From assembly GCF_001305515.1 (NCBI RefSeq), contig NZ_LJYW01000001.1:3050750-3114749 (forward strand): 64,000 bases of DNA, given 5' to 3'. Positions 25,861-35,597 of this stretch are shown here, in pieces. The notes beneath the pieces are model-generated. The model was not told the DNA's origin. It saw only the letters and a list, made by a program, of their open reading frames with translations, and did not search any database. Position 1 is the stretch's first letter. Every line of letters begins with the position of its first letter. The position numbers were made by a program, and so were the translations under genes. Source of the DNA: Prosthecodimorpha hirschii. Lineage in GTDB: Bacteria > Pseudomonadota > Alphaproteobacteria > Rhizobiales > Ancalomicrobiaceae.

Positions 25861-27096
25861 TCAGATGGCCTCGCCACGCAACAGCCGCGGCATGTCGCCG
25901 CCGATGCCCGCCGCCTCGCGGATGAAGCGGCGCTTCAGGCCGGGCAGCCGGTCGACCAGCCCGAGCCCGATGTCGCGGATCAGGCGGATCGGCGTCAGGT
26001 CGTTGGAGAACAGGCGGTTCAGCACGTCGGTGACCATGCCCATCTCGAAGGCGTCGTAGCGCCGCCAGAGCTGGTAGCGCTCCAACACGTCGAACGCCCC
26101 GACATCCTGGCCGAGCCGGCGCGCCTCGATCAGAACCTCGGCCAGCGCGGCCGCGTCGCGGAAGCCGATATTCAGGCCCTGGCCGGCGATCGGATGGATG
26201 CCGTGGGCGGCATCGCCGCACAGCGCGAAGCGCGGGCGGACCCAGTCGCGCGCCAGCGTCAGGCCGAGCGGATAGGCGTGGCGCGGACCGGCCTGGCGGA
26301 CCGCACCGAGATGGCGCCCGAAGCGACGTTCGAGTTCCAGCGCGAAGGTGAAATCGTCGCCCTCGACCAGCCGTCGGGCCTCGTCGGAACGCTCGGACCA
26401 GACCAGGGACGACCGGTGCCGGCCCTCGGCATCGTCGGCGAGCGGCAGGATCGCGAACGGGCCGGACGGCAGGAAGTGCTCCTCGGCCCGGCCTTCATGC
26501 GGCCGTTCGTGCGCGATGGTGGTGACGATGCCGGACTGGCCGTAGTCCCAGCGCACCGTCCGGATGCCGGCGAGATCGCGCAGCCGGGAGCGGGCACCGT
26601 CGCAGGCAACCAGCAGGCCGGCCTCGATCCGGCGGCCCGAAGCCAGCGTCAGCCGGGTCGCGCCCGGGCCGGTCTCGAAGCTGGAGACGCTGTCCGGCGC
26701 GATCAGGCCGATGCCGGTCGCCATCGCGGCATCGAGCAGCGCCCCGACCATGGCGGCGTTGGGCACCATATGGGCGAACGGCGTGCCGTCCTCCAGGGCG
26801 CCGCCGAAGGTCAGGAAGACCGGCCGGACCGCATCGCCGACGCGGCTGTCGGTCACCACCATCTCGGTGATCGGCTGGGCGGCCGGCGCGATCGACGACC
26901 ACACGCCGAGCCGGTCGAGCATGGCGCGGGCAGCCGACGCCACGGCGGAAGCCCGGCCGTCCCGGCGCAGCGCCGCCGGCGGCTTCGGCTCGACGACCGC
27001 AACCGAGAGACCGGGATCGGCAGCCTTCAGCGCGAGGGCGAGCGAGAGCCCGACATAGCCGCCGCCGGCGACCACCACATCCTGACGCTCGGACAT
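25861..27096 (-). CDS. UbiH/UbiF/Coq6-type FAD-dependent hydroxylase
   Basis: The 411-residue flavoprotein monooxygenase has an N-terminal dinucleotide motif VVVAGGGYVGLSLALAL, a LVACDGARSRLRDLAGI segment (the DG motif, near 165) and GDAAHGIHPIAGQGLNIGFRDA (the second FAD motif). The last is typical of ubiquinone-ring hydroxylases of the UbiH/UbiF/UbiL group. It probably hydroxylates the aromatic ring of a ubiquinone precursor at the membrane, using NADPH and oxygen. Which carbon it acts on cannot be told. It is divergent from tesB (148 bp between starts). The start at 27096 has AGGAG and AAGGA upstream. Confidence 0.9.
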   Translation of the reverse strand: MSERQDVVVAGGGYVGLSLALALKAADPGLSVAVVEPKPPAALRRDGRASAVASAARAMLDRLGVWSSIAPAAQPITEMVVTDSRVGDAVRPVFLTFGGALEDGTPFAHMVPNAAMVGALLDAAMATGIGLIAPDSVSSFETGPGATRLTLASGRRIEAGLLVACDGARSRLRDLAGIRTVRWDYGQSGIVTTIAHERPHEGRAEEHFLPSGPFAILPLADDAEGRHRSSLVWSERSDEARRLVEGDDFTFALELERRFGRHLGAVRQAGPRHAYPLGLTLARDWVRPRFALCGDAAHGIHPIAGQGLNIGFRDAAALAEVLIEARRLGQDVGAFDVLERYQLWRRYDAFEMGMVTDVLNRLFSNDLTPIRLIRDIGLGLVDRLPGLKRRFIREAAGIGGDMPRLLRGEAI

Positions 27097-27244
27097 GTCC
27101 TTCGAACTCCTGCTGCTCTGCCGCCGGACGGCCAGCGATCCTGCACACCGAAATAGCACCGCGGCACGATTTCGCCAGACCGGCGGGTCGACATCCGGGT
27201 TCGCCCCCCTGTAACTCTGTCGCAACCGCCGACCGGAGTCCCGC

Positions 27245-28108
27245 ATGAAAAGCGCCGTGGAACAGCTTCTGGAGTCGCTCGACCTGGAGCCCCTGGAGGT
27301 GAACCTGTTCCGCGGCCGCTCCCTGCAGGTCGGCTGGCAGCGCATCTTCGGCGGCCAGGTGATCGGCCAGGCGGTCGCCGCCGCGGCGCGAACCGTGGCC
27401 GACCGGGCAATCCACTCCCTGCACGCCTATTTCCTGCGCCCGGGCGATCCGTCGTACCCGATCGTCTACGAGGTCGACCGCATCCGCGACGGCGGCAGCT
27501 TCACCACCCGCCGGGTGCTCGCCATCCAGAAGGGCGAGCCGATCTTCTCGATGGCGGCCTCCTACCACAAGGCCGAGACGGGCCTCACCCACCAGATCGC
27601 CATGCCGGACGTGCCCGGCCCGGACGACCTGCCGAGCGAGGCGGAACTGCGCGAACGCTATCTGGCCGAAGCGCCCGAGAATGTCCGCCGCTACTGGATG
27701 CGGCCGCGGCCGATCGAGCTGCGCCCGGTCGATTTCCGCCACTATGTCAGTCGCGAGCCGCTCGAACCGACGCAATTCGTCTGGTTGCGCGCCACCGGTC
27801 CCCTCCCGGACGATCCGTCGGTGCATGCCGCCGTGCTCGCCTATGCGTCGGACACGACCCTGCTCGACACGTCGCTCTTCGCCCACGGCCGGTCGGTCTT
27901 CGACCACGACCTGCGGCTGGCCAGCCTCGACCACGCCATGTGGTTCCACGCGCCGTTTCGCGTCGACGACTGGCTGCTCTACGCCCAGGACAGCCCGGCG
28001 ACCGGCGCCGGCCGCGGCTTCAACCGCGGCACCCTGTTCGACCGCACCGGCCGCCTGGTCGCCTCTGCGGTCCAGGAGGGCGTCATCCGTCAGGTGAGGC
28101 AGAGCTGA
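27245..28108 (+). CDS. tesB: Acyl-CoA thioesterase II
   Basis: The 287-residue cytosolic enzyme is a double hotdog thioesterase that hydrolyses medium- and long-chain acyl-CoA. It opens with LLESLDLEPLEVNLFRG and has RIFGGQVIGQAVAAA, HSLHAYFLRPGD, and in the second half LASLDHAMWFH, the SP-TGAGRG segment and ASAVQEGVIR; these supply the Asp, Thr/Ser and Gln of the active site by comparison with E. coli TesB (286 residues). GGAG lies eight bases before the ATG. A small hairpin follows the stop. Confidence 0.95.
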   Translation: MKSAVEQLLESLDLEPLEVNLFRGRSLQVGWQRIFGGQVIGQAVAAAARTVADRAIHSLHAYFLRPGDPSYPIVYEVDRIRDGGSFTTRRVLAIQKGEPIFSMAASYHKAETGLTHQIAMPDVPGPDDLPSEAELRERYLAEAPENVRRYWMRPRPIELRPVDFRHYVSREPLEPTQFVWLRATGPLPDDPSVHAAVLAYASDTTLLDTSLFAHGRSVFDHDLRLASLDHAMWFHAPFRVDDWLLYAQDSPATGAGRGFNRGTLFDRTGRLVASAVQEGVIRQVRQS

Positions 28109-28118
28109 CCTGCCTTAG

Positions 28119-28139
28119 AATCAGGCAGGATTTGCGGCG
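28119..28139 (+). terminator. Small hairpin after tesB
   Basis: CCTGCCT-tagaatc-AGGCAGG is a perfect 7-bp stem 10 bp beyond the tesB stop, followed by ATTT only. It is a weak or bidirectional terminator candidate. Confidence 0.45.
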
Positions 28140-28286
28140 GATTTTCGGCTTTTGCCGCGCTGCAGCACGGGTCCGAAACGAGTCGGCCGGACCGCGCCGG
28201 CGAAGTCTGATCGATTATTAGGCAACGCCGATCCCGACTCCGCACCGGCACCCCCGTCGGGCTACGATCGCTTGCCTATTTTGTAG

Positions 28287-28847
<561 letters not shown>

Positions 28848-28866
28848 ACTCAGGAGTTCCTGTAAA

Positions 28867-30441
28867 ATGTCGATCTCAACGATGCTCCCCGAGCGCTCCC
28901 GGATCGCCAAGACGGCGTCCGCGGCGCTCGGCATCCTGGCTCTCACGACGCTCTCCGCTGCGGCGGCCGGTCCCGAACCGAACAAGGGCGACACGACCTG
29001 GATGCTGATCTCGACCATCCTGGTCATCCTGATGACGCTGCCGGGCCTGGCCCTGTTCTACGGCGGCCTGGTCCGCTCGAAGAACATCCTGTCGGTCCTG
29101 ATGCAGGTCCTGTGCGGCTTCTCGCTGATCGCGATCCTGTGGGTCGTCTACGGCTATTCGGTTGCCTTCTCGAGCAACCCGAACGACGCGATGAACCCCT
29201 ATTTCGGCGGCCTGTCGAAGATGTTCCTGGCGGGCGTGCTGACCGCCGATCCGACCGCCGGCCTGACCTTCGCCAACACGGGCACCTTCTCGAAGGGCGT
29301 CGTGCTGCCGGAGATCGTGTTCGTCATCTTCCAGCTGACCTTCGCGGCCATCACCCCTGCCCTGATCATCGGCGCCTTCGCCGAGCGCATCAAGTTCTCG
29401 GCCGTGATGGTCTTCCTGGTCCTGTGGTTCACCTTCGCCTATCTGCCGATGGCCCACATGGTCTGGTTCTGGGCCGGCCCGGACGCCTACACGCTCGCCG
29501 CCTCCAACGCGGACGCCATCAAGACCGCGCTGGGTGAGGAATCCGCCAAGAAGTTCCTCGACATGCTGGCCGCGGCCGGCGACGACAAGGCCAAGGTCGC
29601 CGAAGTGCTCACCGCCTATGGCGATGCGCTCGGCGCGACCGCCGGCTTCCTGTTCCAGAAGGGCGCGATCGACTTCGCCGGCGGCACCGTGGTGCACATC
29701 AACGCCGGTGTCGCGGGTCTCGTCTGCGCCATCATGGCCGGCCGCCGCGTCGGCTTCGGCAAGGAGAACATGGCGCCGCACAACCTCGTCCTGACCATGA
29801 TCGGCGCCTCGCTGCTCTGGGTCGGCTGGTTCGGCTTCAACGCCGGCTCCAACCTCGAGGCCAATGGCCTGACGGCTCTGGCGGTCCTGAACACCATCGT
29901 CGCCACTGCCGCCGCCGCGCTCGCCTGGAGCCTCGCGGAAGGCATCACCCGCGGCCATGCCTCGATGCTCGGCGGCGCCTCCGGCGCAGTTGCCGGCCTC
30001 GTCGCCGTGACCCCGGCCGCCGGCTTCGCCGGCCCGATGGGCGCCATCGTGATCGGCCTCGTCGCCGGCATCGTCTGCTTCTGGGCGGTGACCTCGCTGA
30101 AGTCGATCTTCAAGTATGACGACAGCCTGGACGTGTTCGGCGTGCACGGCATCGGCGGCATCGTCGGCGCCATCCTGACCGGCATCTTCGTCGACCCGGC
30201 CCTCGGCGGCGCCGGCGTCACCAACTACCTGGCGACCGAAGCCACTGCCGTGGTCGGCTACGACCGCGCCGCGCAGATCACCTCCCAGCTCTGGGGCGTC
30301 GGCGTCTCAGTGGTCTGGACCGCGGTGGTCTCCATCGTCGCCCTGCTCCTGATCAAGGTCACGATCGGCCTGCGCGTCTCCGAGCCGGCCGAGCGTGAGG
30401 GTCTCGACATCACGAGCCACGGCGAGCGCGCCTACAACTAA
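28867..30441 (+). CDS. amtB: Ammonium transporter AmtB
   Basis: The 524-residue inner-membrane channel carries ammonium or ammonia. A cleavable-looking hydrophobic leader (about residues 15-35) is followed by eleven membrane segments. Family patterns include TLPGLALFYGGLVRSKN, the helix FAGGTVVHINAGVAGL with a pore-lining His, LLWVGWFGFNAGSNL, and FGVHGIGGIVGAILTGIFVDP with the second pore His. It is longer than E. coli AmtB mainly through an extracytoplasmic insertion near residues 210-260 (TALGEESAKKFLDMLAAAGD). GGAG lies upstream, and co-transcription with glnK is near certain. Confidence 0.96.
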   Translation: MSISTMLPERSRIAKTASAALGILALTTLSAAAAGPEPNKGDTTWMLISTILVILMTLPGLALFYGGLVRSKNILSVLMQVLCGFSLIAILWVVYGYSVAFSSNPNDAMNPYFGGLSKMFLAGVLTADPTAGLTFANTGTFSKGVVLPEIVFVIFQLTFAAITPALIIGAFAERIKFSAVMVFLVLWFTFAYLPMAHMVWFWAGPDAYTLAASNADAIKTALGEESAKKFLDMLAAAGDDKAKVAEVLTAYGDALGATAGFLFQKGAIDFAGGTVVHINAGVAGLVCAIMAGRRVGFGKENMAPHNLVLTMIGASLLWVGWFGFNAGSNLEANGLTALAVLNTIVATAAAALAWSLAEGITRGHASMLGGASGAVAGLVAVTPAAGFAGPMGAIVIGLVAGIVCFWAVTSLKSIFKYDDSLDVFGVHGIGGIVGAILTGIFVDPALGGAGVTNYLATEATAVVGYDRAAQITSQLWGVGVSVVWTAVVSIVALLLIKVTIGLRVSEPAEREGLDITSHGERAYN

Positions 30442-30501
30442 GCCGTCTTCCACCCGGGCGGGTCGGTCTCCTCCCGACGACCCGCACGCGACGGCCACTT
30501 C

Positions 30502-30534
30502 GCCCCGGACGGCTTCCGTCCGGGGCTTTTCTTT
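30502..30534 (+). terminator. Strong intrinsic terminator of glnK-amtB
   Basis: GCCCCGGACGG-CTT-CCGTCCGGGGC is a perfect 11-bp stem with a three-base loop (30502-30526), followed by TTTTCTTT. Confidence 0.95.
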
Positions 30535-30605
30535 GCCCGCAGACCGTCGCGCGCCGCCGGTCCGGGCCCTTTCCGGCGACGCGTCCGGCTCGGTAGGCTC
30601 GTGCC

Positions 30606-31136
30606 ATGACCGAAGTGATTCTCTACATCGCGCATTCGATCGACGGCTTCATCGCCGACCGCCATGGCGGGATCGGCTGGCTGAAGCCCTATGACGGCAC
30701 CGATTTCGGCTATGACGGCTTCATCCGGCGGGTCGACGCGGTGGTGATGGGCCGCAAGACCTACCAGGACTGCCGCGGCTTCGGGACCTGGCCCTATCCG
30801 GGCAAGTCGACCGTGGTGATGACCAAGGGGCCGCCGGTCGACGGCGACGGCCTGGCGGTGTTCGACGGCCGCAGCCCGCAGGAGATCCTGATCGATCTCG
30901 AACATGCCGGCCGCAAGACCGCCTGGATCGTCGGCGGCGGCGGACCGATCCGCGCCTTCCTGGATGCGGGCCTCCTCAAGCGCCTGATCCTGTTCCAGAT
31001 GCCGGTGCTGCTCGGTGCCGGCACGCCGCTCTGGCCGCCCGGCCGCAAGAGCTATACGGCCACGCTGCGCCGGACCACCGCGCACGAGATCGGCGTGGTC
31101 GAAACGGAATACGAGATCGGCCGGACCTTCGTCTGA
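30606..31136 (+). CDS. Dihydrofolate reductase-like (RibD C-terminal domain) protein
   Basis: The 176-residue cytosolic protein begins VILYIAHSIDGFIADRHGGIGWL, as in the YwjB/YyaP-type RibD_C family, and contains DAVVMGRKTYQD and AWIVGGGGPIRAFLDAGL, the NADPH-binding segments of the dihydrofolate reductase fold. Members are pyrimidine reductase-like, but most have no proven substrate. It stands alone. The ATG at 30606 has little ribosome binding site, yet the protein start matches the family. Confidence 0.85.
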   Translation: MTEVILYIAHSIDGFIADRHGGIGWLKPYDGTDFGYDGFIRRVDAVVMGRKTYQDCRGFGTWPYPGKSTVVMTKGPPVDGDGLAVFDGRSPQEILIDLEHAGRKTAWIVGGGGPIRAFLDAGLLKRLILFQMPVLLGAGTPLWPPGRKSYTATLRRTTAHEIGVVETEYEIGRTFV

Positions 31137-31441
31137 GCAGCCGGTGCCGATGAACCGACGGTACCGATGGCGCACAGGCGGCGCCGACGATTCCGTCGTC
31201 ATAAGCGGGCATCATGGCTGCCGGCTCGATCGAAATGGCCGGTTCCGGCCCATGTCTCGGAAGGGCCCCACCAACCTATTGATGACACAGACAATTCGAT
31301 CGGAGGCCGGAGAGACCGCGATGTCCGGGCCGGGGCAGCGGATTTCGAGGGCCGATGCAGGAATTCCGATTCGAGGGAAGTTGGGCTAGTGTCCCGACGC
31401 TTGGCGGGCGCAGCGCCCGCGCGTCCTCTCGGAGATGTTCG
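31137..31441. other. Non-coding region before the quinone oxidoreductase gene
   Basis: The 305 bp hold no supported gene. Short open frames exist in several phases but have no ribosome binding site or recognisable product. GGCGGGCGCAGCGCCCGC (around 31405-31422) is a strong GC palindrome shortly before the next start. I see no clear promoter. Confidence 0.5.
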
Positions 31442-32437
31442 ATGTCCCTGCCCGAAACCATGACCGCAATCGGCTATGAGGCGCCCGGCGGGCCGGACGT
31501 GCTGGTGCCGGTGACGCGGCCGGTGCCTGCGCCGGGACCGGGCGAAATCCTGGTCAGGCTGGCGGCGGCCGGCGTCAACCGGCCGGACGTGCTGCAGCGC
31601 CAAGGCGGCTATCCGCCGCCGAAGGGGGCGTCCGACATTCCGGGCCTGGAGATCGCCGGCACGGTGGTGGCGCAGGGTCCGGGCGCCGGACGCTTCGCGC
31701 TCGGCGCGACCGTGGTCGGCCTGGTTGCCGGCGGCGGCTATGCCGAATATGCGGTGGTGCACGAATCCAACGCATTGCCGGTGCCGGCCGGGCTTGATCT
31801 CGTCGCCGCAGCCGGCATTCCGGAGACCTTCTTCACGGTCTGGTCGAACGTGTTCGACCGCGCCGGCCTGAAGCCGGGCGAGACCTTCATGGTCCATGGC
31901 GGCACGTCGGGCATCGGCACGACCGCCATCCAGCTCGCCAAGGCCTTCGGCGCGACCGTGATCGCGACCGCCGGATCGGCGGCCAAATGCCAGGTCTGTC
32001 GGGACCTCGGCGCGGATCTGGCGGTCGACTATCGCGAACAGGATTTCGTGACCGCCGCCAAGGACTTCACCGGAGGACGCGGGGTCGACGTGATCCTCGA
32101 CATGGTCGGCGGCGACTATATCGACAAGAACCACGAGGCCGCCGCCGTGGAGGGCCGGATCGTACAGATCGCCTTCCTGAAGGGGCCGAAGGCCACGGTG
32201 AACTTCACCCGGCTGATGCTCAAGCGGTTGGTCCATACCGGATCGACGCTGCGGGCGCGTGAAGTCCCCTTCAAGGCCGCGATCGCCGGTGCCCTGGAGG
32301 CCAAGGTCTGGCCGCTGATCGAGGCCGGCACGGTGCGGGTGGTGATGGATTCGACCTTCCCGCTCGCCGAGGCCGCCGCCGCCCATGCGCGCATGGAGAC
32401 CAACGCCCATATCGGCAAGATCGTGCTGACGGTCTGA
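31442..32437 (+). CDS. NAD(P)H quinone oxidoreductase, zeta-crystallin/PIG3 type
   Basis: The 331-residue medium-chain reductase lacks the zinc ligands of alcohol dehydrogenases. It has AAGVNRPDVLQRQGGYPPPKGASDIPG (part), the GHE-like PGLEIAGTVV, VHGGTSGIGTTAIQLAK as the NADPH-binding motif, and VDVILDMVGGDYIDKN; this pattern is typical of TP53I3/PIG3-like quinone reductases. It probably reduces quinones with NADPH in the cytosol. In alphaproteobacteria a gene of this type is often found just before the DUF1013/TrcR gene, as here. CGGAG precedes ATG 31442. Confidence 0.9.
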   Translation: MSLPETMTAIGYEAPGGPDVLVPVTRPVPAPGPGEILVRLAAAGVNRPDVLQRQGGYPPPKGASDIPGLEIAGTVVAQGPGAGRFALGATVVGLVAGGGYAEYAVVHESNALPVPAGLDLVAAAGIPETFFTVWSNVFDRAGLKPGETFMVHGGTSGIGTTAIQLAKAFGATVIATAGSAAKCQVCRDLGADLAVDYREQDFVTAAKDFTGGRGVDVILDMVGGDYIDKNHEAAAVEGRIVQIAFLKGPKATVNFTRLMLKRLVHTGSTLRAREVPFKAAIAGALEAKVWPLIEAGTVRVVMDSTFPLAEAAAAHARMETNAHIGKIVLTV

Positions 32438-32565
32438 AGCCGCCGCCGGATCGGCGCCACCGCATCGGGTTGGCGCCGAGCGGGAGCCGGCCGGCAGCCG
32501 GCGCGGACGGCCGGGCCATCGTCCGAAGGTCCCGGCAGGCCGGCACCGCACCGCGGGACAATTTA

Positions 32566-32594
32566 TTGCACAATGGCCGGGCACCGCGTATATA
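32566..32594 (+). promoter_or_regulatory. Sigma-70 promoter upstream of trcR
   Basis: TTGCAC (32566-32571) and TATATA (32589-32594) are 17 bp apart, followed by GTCGG. The transcript would start near 32600, about 78 bases before trcR, giving that gene its own promoter independent of the upstream oxidoreductase gene. Confidence 0.7.
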
Positions 32595-32677
32595 GTCGGC
32601 AATCCCGTCAATCGACGACAGATTTCAAGCCTCCCCCCGAAGGCCACCGGGAGAGGCCACGAGGAGGGTCCGCCCCG

Positions 32678-33382
32678 ATGTCCAACGCGCCGAATACGCC
32701 GCTGATGCCGAAGGCGACCGCCGTTTGGCTGGTCGAGAACACCGCGCTCAGCTTCGAGCAGATCGCGTCCTTCTGCCGGCTGCACCCGCTCGAGGTGAAG
32801 GCGATCGCCGACGGCGAGGCCGCCCAGGGGATCAAGGGCCTCGACCCGATCATGTCCGGTCAGCTGACCCGCGACGAGATCGAGCGTGCCCAGCGCGACA
32901 TCCGCTATCGGCTGAAGCTGGCCGAGCGCAAGGTGCGGGTGCCGGAGGCCAAGCGCCGCGGCCCGCGCTATACCCCGGTCTCGCGCCGCCAGGATCGGCC
33001 CAACGCCATCCTGTGGCTGCTGCGCAACCACGCCGAACTCAAGGACGCGGCGATCATGCGCCTCGTCGGCACGACCAAGACGACGATCCAGCAGATCCGC
33101 GAGCGGACCCACTGGAACGCCGCCAACCTGCAGCCGATGGACCCGGTCACGCTCGGCCTCTGCTCGCAGCTCGAACTCGACCTCGAAGTCGAGCGCGGCT
33201 CCAAGGGCGCACCGAAGCGCGAGGAAGGCGATCCGAACGCGCAGGTGCTGCTCTCGGTCGAACAGACCACGTCCGCCGCGGCGCTGGCCGAGCAGGACGA
33301 AGAGAAGGAGCTCGACGCGGAGAAGATCTTCGCCAAGCTCAAGAGCCTCAAGGGTCCGGTCGAGCCCGACGAAGAGCTCTGA
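32678..33382 (+). CDS. trcR: DUF1013 cell-cycle transcriptional regulator TrcR
   Basis: The 234-residue protein begins MPKATAVWLVENTALSFEQIA with a helix-turn-helix-like segment (FEQIASFCRLHPLEVKAIAD), then a basic region LAERKVRVPEAKRRGPRYTP, a second helical part LLRNHAELKDAAIMRLVGTT with TIQQIRERTHWN, and a long acidic tail. This is the alphaproteobacteria-specific DUF1013 family, named TrcR and linked to cell-cycle transcription. The ATG at 32678 follows GAGGAGGG. A dispersed repeat and then a terminator lie downstream. Confidence 0.9.
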   Translation: MSNAPNTPLMPKATAVWLVENTALSFEQIASFCRLHPLEVKAIADGEAAQGIKGLDPIMSGQLTRDEIERAQRDIRYRLKLAERKVRVPEAKRRGPRYTPVSRRQDRPNAILWLLRNHAELKDAAIMRLVGTTKTTIQQIRERTHWNAANLQPMDPVTLGLCSQLELDLEVERGSKGAPKREEGDPNAQVLLSVEQTTSAAALAEQDEEKELDAEKIFAKLKSLKGPVEPDEEL

Positions 33383-33445
33383 TCGCGCGCCGCTCCCAGG
33401 GAGCCAGCGCGCGGGGAGCCAACGCGAGGGGGCCAAGAAGCCCTT

Positions 33446-33567
33446 ATACCGACGGTCACGGAATGCTCGTCGGCATTCGATACGCGAGTTTCTCATGCCT
33501 CTGACGCCTATGAGAAATTCGCGCTCCTTCAACGGCCCGCGGCGTCGGCATCCTGGGCCGCTGGTAT
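33446..33567. repeat. Dispersed element with terminal inverted repeats, copy 2
   Basis: This 122-bp copy matches the element at 13617-13737 except at about ten positions. The left end ATACCGACGG is intact; the right end is CCGCTGGTAT. The internal arm ATGAGAAATTCGCG here matches CGCGAATTTCTCAT of copy 1 better than its own CGCGAGTTTCTCAT. It lies between the convergent trcR and comM genes. Confidence 0.85.
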
Positions 33568-33591
33568 TATCCAGAAACCTGGACATTCGAG

Positions 33592-33621
33592 CCGGCGGCC
33601 TTCGGGCCGCCGGTTTCGTTT
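33592..33621 (+). terminator. Intrinsic terminator downstream of trcR
   Basis: CCGGCGGCC-TTCG-GGCCGCCGG is a perfect 9-bp stem with a TTCG loop, followed by TTTCGTTT. It lies about 210 bp after trcR, beyond the dispersed repeat, suggesting that the repeat inserted between trcR and its terminator. Confidence 0.85.
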
Positions 33622-34007
33622 GTGCAGCGTCGTCCGAGCCGTGTCGGCAGGATCGCATGGGCGCGGTCGCGGACCGCTCGCCATCCACTCAAGGGCGGTT
33701 CCGCCCGCCCTCGCCACCGCCACTGCCGGCACCGCCGCCACCGCGTATCTGCGCCATGGCCTTGCACACCGATCGTCGTCACCGGGAGATCGGGCCGGGC
33801 CCCTCTGGCCGCCATTCGCGTCGTCGGTCCGGCCCGGGCCTCCCGCCCGGTTCGGTCCCATCCCGAACCCGCCCAGGCCCAGCCCGAATCCGGGCTCCCC
33901 GGACCATCGCCGGTGAGGGCGGCCGGATGACGGCCAACTCAAACCTGCGCTGCCCGCGCAGGCGAGCCGGTGCGCAGGGGCTGGCCAGCGCACAGGGCCG
34001 CGTGCCG
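33622..34007. other. Gene-free GC-rich stretch before the comM stop
   Basis: About 385 bp with no supported gene. It contains short GGCCCGGGCC-like repeats and proline-rich shadow frames on both strands, none with a ribosome binding site or known product. Confidence 0.5.
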
Positions 34008-35537
34008 TCACGCCGCCAGCAAGCGTTCCCCGGCGCCGCGATAGCCGATCGCCTCGGCGATATGGATGCGGCCGACCCGTTCCTCGCCCTCCAGATCGGC
34101 GAGCGTCCGTGCCACGCGCAGGACGCGGTGATAGCCGCGCGCCGACAGTTTGAGCGCCTCGGCCGCCTGGGCGAGAAGCCGCGCGCCGGTCGCATCGGGC
34201 CGGGCGATCTCGTCGATCACCGAGGCGCCGCAGGTGGCATTGGTGGTGCCGGCGGAAAGTCCAAGCGCGGAGAAGCGTGCGGCCTGTACGGACCGGGCCG
34301 CGGCGACGCGCCGGGCGACGGTCGCGGAATCCTCCGACGGTGCCGGCATGACCAGATCGGCGGCGGTGACCGCCGCGACCTCGACCCGGAGATCGACCCG
34401 GTCGAGCAGCGGGCCGGACAGCCGTTCCTGATACTCCGCCGCGCAGCGCTCGCCGCGGCGGCAGACGAAGCCGGGTTCGCCGGCCCGGCCGCAACGGCAC
34501 GGATTCATCGCCGCGACCAGCTGCATCCGGGCCGGATAGGAGATCCGGTGGTTGGCGCGCGCGATCATCACGCTGCCGGTCTCCAGCGGCTGGCGCAGGC
34601 TGTCGAGCACCTGCGGGTGGAACTCTGGCAGTTCGTCCAGGAACAGGACGCCGTGATGGGCGAGCGAGACCTCGCCCGGCCGGGCACGGAAGCCGCCGCC
34701 GACCAGGGCCGCCATCGAGGCCGAATGATGCGGCGCCCGGAACGGCCGCCGGTTCGACAGCCGGCCCTCGGCCAGTTCGCCGGCGATCGAGGCGATCATC
34801 GAGACCTCGAGCAGTTCCTTCGGATCGAGCGGCGGCAGGATCGAGGGCAGCCGCGCGGCGAGCATCGACTTGCCGGATCCGGGCGGGCCGATCATCAGGA
34901 GGTTGTGCGAGCCGGCCGCCGCGATCTCGAGCGCCCGCTTGGCGGTCTCCTGGCCCTTCACGTCCTTCAGGTCGGGCATCACGGCCGGGTTCTCGCGCAT
35001 GCGCGGCTCCGGCCGGGCGATCACCTGGGTGCCCTTGAAGTGGTTGGCCAGCTGCACCAGGCTGCGGCCGGCGACGATGTCGATATCGGGGCTGGCCCAG
35101 GCCGCCTCCGAGCCGCAGTCGGCCGGGCAGATCAGTCCGCGCCCCATGGCATTGGCGCCGATCGCCGCCGGCAGAACGCCCGCGACCGGCGCGATGGTGC
35201 CGTCGAGCGCCAGTTCGCCGACCGCCACGAAATCGGCCAGCTGGTCGCCCGGCAAGGCCCCGATCGCCGCCATGATGCCGAGCGCGATCGGCAGGTCGTA
35301 GTGGCTGCCTTCCTTGGGCAGGTCGGCGGGCGCCAGATTGACCGTGATATGCTTCAGGGGCAGGCCGAGCCCGGTCGCGTAGAGGGCGGCGCGGATGCGC
35401 TCGCGGCTTTCCGCAACGGTCTTGTCGGGCAGGCCGACGATCGCGAAGGTCGGTTTGCCGCTGGTCAGCTGCACCTGGACATCGACCGGAACCGCCTCGA
35501 TGCCCTGAAACGAGACCGTCGCGACATGTGCAACCAT
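34008..35537 (-). CDS. comM: YifB/ComM-type Mg-chelatase-like AAA+ helicase
   Basis: The 509-residue protein has an N-terminal Lon-protease-like (ChlI) domain (about 15-140: VQLTSGKPTFAIVGLPDK), a central Mg-chelatase AAA+ domain (about 190-400) with Walker A IGPPGSGKSMLA and Walker B GVLFLDELPEF, and a C-terminal Mg_chelatase_C domain containing RGYHRVLRVARTLADLE. A CRCG...C zinc-like cluster (NPCRCG, FVCRRGERC) sits in the middle, as in ComM. ComM is a hexameric branch-migration helicase that promotes recombination of incoming DNA. ATG 35537 is preferred over GTG 35543. A LexA box lies 38 bp upstream. Confidence 0.93.
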   Translation of the reverse strand: MVAHVATVSFQGIEAVPVDVQVQLTSGKPTFAIVGLPDKTVAESRERIRAALYATGLGLPLKHITVNLAPADLPKEGSHYDLPIALGIMAAIGALPGDQLADFVAVGELALDGTIAPVAGVLPAAIGANAMGRGLICPADCGSEAAWASPDIDIVAGRSLVQLANHFKGTQVIARPEPRMRENPAVMPDLKDVKGQETAKRALEIAAAGSHNLLMIGPPGSGKSMLAARLPSILPPLDPKELLEVSMIASIAGELAEGRLSNRRPFRAPHHSASMAALVGGGFRARPGEVSLAHHGVLFLDELPEFHPQVLDSLRQPLETGSVMIARANHRISYPARMQLVAAMNPCRCGRAGEPGFVCRRGERCAAEYQERLSGPLLDRVDLRVEVAAVTAADLVMPAPSEDSATVARRVAAARSVQAARFSALGLSAGTTNATCGASVIDEIARPDATGARLLAQAAEALKLSARGYHRVLRVARTLADLEGEERVGRIHIAEAIGYRGAGERLLAA

Positions 35538-35568
35538 CGGCACCGAGCCCCTCTGCGAAACCGTCCCA

Positions 35569-35597
35569 TTCTTAGAACGTTCCAGGAACTAATGCAA
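35569..35597 (-). promoter_or_regulatory. SOS promoter of comM: sigma-70 boxes with a LexA site in the spacer
   Basis: On the minus strand, TTGCAT (35597-35592) and TAAGAA (35574-35569) are 17 bp apart. The spacer contains GTTC-CTGGAAC-GTTC (35589-35575), a perfect match to the alphaproteobacterial LexA site GTTC-N7-GTTC. comM is a known member of alphaproteobacterial SOS regulons. The rest of the 200-bp gap up to 35738 has no gene. Confidence 0.85.
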
